Positions 61,901 through 64,000 of a DNA stretch of 64,000 bases are shown here, piece by piece. The notes below the pieces were generated by a model. That model ran no database searches. It saw only the letters and a program-made list of their open reading frames with translations, and had not been told where the DNA came from. Position 1 is the first letter of the stretch, and every line of letters begins with the position of its first letter. Position numbers and translations under genes: made by a program. Origin of the DNA: Rostratula benghalensis (taxonomy: Eukaryota > Chordata > Aves > Charadriiformes > Rostratulidae); contig VXAI01000163.1 in the NCBI GenBank assembly GCA_013399305.1, positions 374,922-438,921 on the forward strand. Reading direction: 5' to 3'.

Positions 61901-63690
61901 GTTATACTACAAGATCTATAAAATCCCTGTTTGACAGCTCTGATAATACAGAATTAAAAAAATACCTTTGATGTGAGTTTTTAAATTATTATTATACCCC
62001 TTTGTATTTCATGGAACTGCCTTTTATTACTATGACAATGTAAAACCTTCCTATATATATTTGTGGATTTTTAAACCGTGATTATTGGTTATTTGCCACA
62101 TACAAAAATAGCTATTATACCAAGTCTTTCTTTATATGTTAATCTGTTTGAATTCCAACTTGGTTTTTTTGGTGTCCTGGCAGTTCAGAAAGTGGTGTGA
62201 GGAAGGGCAAACAGCTTTAATATATGAGCTTATAGTGACAGTAGTAGGAACAAATATGAGTGAGAATTTAATTTGTGAAAGCTTTGGTTGGAGACCACAA
62301 GAGCACTTTTTAACAACATGAAAATAATCAATGATGACTCTGTTCTACAAGCACTAAAGGAAGTAAAGTGTTCAGAAATGGAATTGATGACCTGGAAAAC
62401 AAGTTCAAATTCAGAGGTGGTTTGATGTTACAAGTTTCTGAAAAAGCGCGGAGACTGAGGAATTTCTTTCTGCTATCAATTAGAATAAATAAATGGTTAT
62501 AAAATGGAATTAATAGGTTTCACAAGCAGCTGATACATGTCCCAATAACTAGACTAAGGTTTCTACAATGAATCTGGTCTCAAACTGGAAAGGTTTTGGA
62601 GTAAGAAGTGGAATTCTACTTGACAAAATTATTTATCTAACACAAAAATAGACTGGAAGTCCCTGAGTTGCAAATGAGTGGAAGCTGGGGTGGGATCCTG
62701 GGGAGTAAGAATAAGAATTTCTTCTTATACTCTTTGATATACCATGGGGCATTGGCCTCAGGCACTTTGCAGTATATAGGCATCAACGAGTACCTCTTGC
62801 ATGTTAAACATGCAGTCTACCATTGGACTGAATTCCCAAGAAACAGGATTCAGGACTATGTGAATTTTTGGTCTGCCCTGGTGGGATTGGTTTTGTGTTC
62901 TTAAAATGACCCTGACCAGATACCTCAAGACTGAAATGACATCCCTAACTTTTTCTATTTATTTTTACGTGTTTATTTATTTTGTCAACAGTCTTGGGGT
63001 TGACTACTAGATAATGATTTGTAAAAAAGTCAGCTTATGGCTTATTAACTGGCCTGTGGACAATCTTAGCAGAGCAGTCTGTGTTCATTATATCAGAAAA
63101 GGTGAACCAGCACTGTGGGAAGCGTGTCGATTACTGACACTTTTTCCATAGAAGCTGATTAAGCACTGCAGGACAGAGCAGAGCAGAGGAAGATTTTTCA
63201 AACATTAAGATAAAGGCATGATATATCTGATAACAACTAAAATAATCCTTCAGGTAGAAAAGAAAGTATTTGTGTATTTTTTGGATGGATTATGGTGTTT
63301 CCCTAAGCAACCACCACTGTCAGAATAGCTCCTCAATTTTACGCTTCCCTCCATGTTTCTCAGCACGTGAGTGATGTGCATTTGCAACATGACCAGCAGC
63401 CTTGACAGTGACAAGGAAGAAGCTAGACAGTACCATTCTGTTCATGCACAAAACAATTTTACCCAGGGAGGAGTGAGCAGAAGAGACAGAATACAATCAT
63501 GTGATCCCACTCAGTTTCATTTCAAATCATTCTAAAATGCATTTGTGCTGACCTGGTCCTTGGTTACTCGGTTTGATATGGAATACAAAGAGACAGAAAA
63601 TAAAAAGAAAAAAGGAAAGCAGAACTAAAGTAACAATAGTGCAGTATGTGATTTCCAGCGCTTTTCTGTAAGGATTTGTGTTAGTGGAAA
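58990..63690. other. Unique AT-rich non-coding DNA with T runs
   Basis: Includes a pyrimidine tract around 59083-59116 (T14 at 59090-59103) and an (AATA)n tract at 60967-60985. No gene or recognised mobile element. Confidence 0.5.
60967..60985. repeat. (AATA)n microsatellite, about 5 units
   Basis: Short tetranucleotide repeat in AT-rich DNA. A second, shorter one (ATAAATAAATA) lies near 61801. Confidence 0.9.
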
Positions 63691-64000
63691 ATATACCTAA
63701 TCTGGCAGCCTGAGAGAGGCAAGGCTGCTGCTACTCTGTGCCCCCAGGTTCAACCAGTAGTGAGGCTGAACATGTATTTCTAGTAGATACCCGCACACAG
63801 AGCACCTGTATATTCCACAAATACACATAAATACACTGCTGTTCATACAGATCACAGACAGGCACGCAGAGCACTCACACCAACACCAACAGCCTCATCT
63901 TGCTCCCCACTCCAGCTGGTGGTACAGACCATCACACTCACACAGAAGCAGCTAGAGCGGTGCAGGACTCCCCTGGTCAAGTAGTCACACCCCTGTGCTC
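63691..64000. other. CA-rich, GC-richer right edge
   Basis: Composition shifts to C- and A-rich words (CACACAGAGCAC, CACTCACACCAACACC, CATCACACTCACACAGAAG), unlike the preceding 10 kb. It may be the start of a repeat or LTR element that continues beyond the window, but no diagnostic ends are visible. Confidence 0.35.

Overview
The window looks like ordinary bird nuclear DNA from between genes or inside a very long intron. The bird assignment rests on the repeats. There are four decayed pieces of CR1, the dominant avian LINE, some ending in the typical ATTCTRTG-type tail. There is also one solo endogenous-retrovirus LTR of a type common in Neoaves/passerines, and several old MIR-like and sauropsid-type relics. 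Base composition is AT-rich by eye, CpG is scarce and there is no CpG island. I found no protein-coding gene, rRNA or tRNA that I can support. Open frames are short, lie on both strands, and match chance or repeat content.

Layout. 1-1234: unrecognised unique sequence. 1235-1553: CR1 tail, minus strand. 1738-1870: MIR-like SINE. 1871-20282: mainly unique AT-rich DNA with an old repeat (about 5845-5925), a second MIR-like relic (6282-6390), a 13-bp-stem hairpin (6025-6057) and a few stretches that look like conserved non-coding elements. 20283-20543: a recent-looking 125-bp tandem duplication. 20937-21012: a cluster of nuclear-receptor half-sites beside a 16-bp palindrome. 21303-21800: a CR1 tail joined abruptly to a GC-richer piece that may be CR1 5' sequence in the other orientation.

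25872-27655 is a CR1-rich patch: a minus-strand copy that still shows the ORF2 C-terminus, then a plus-strand copy whose tail seems split by about 525 bp. 27656-52023 is mostly unique DNA with microsatellites and two more MIR-like relics (30437-30570, 48405-48500). 52029-52588 is the solo LTR, flanked by near-matching 5-bp target-site duplications. 52594-64000 is again unique AT-rich DNA, with a 56-bp alternating purine-pyrimidine tract (58934-58989) and a CA-rich right edge.

No genes can be seen working together. The value of the window lies in its repeat history (CR1, MIR-like, ERV, tandem duplication) and in a few candidate regulatory or structural DNA elements, all of which need comparison with other genomes. 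I see no convincing new biological system.
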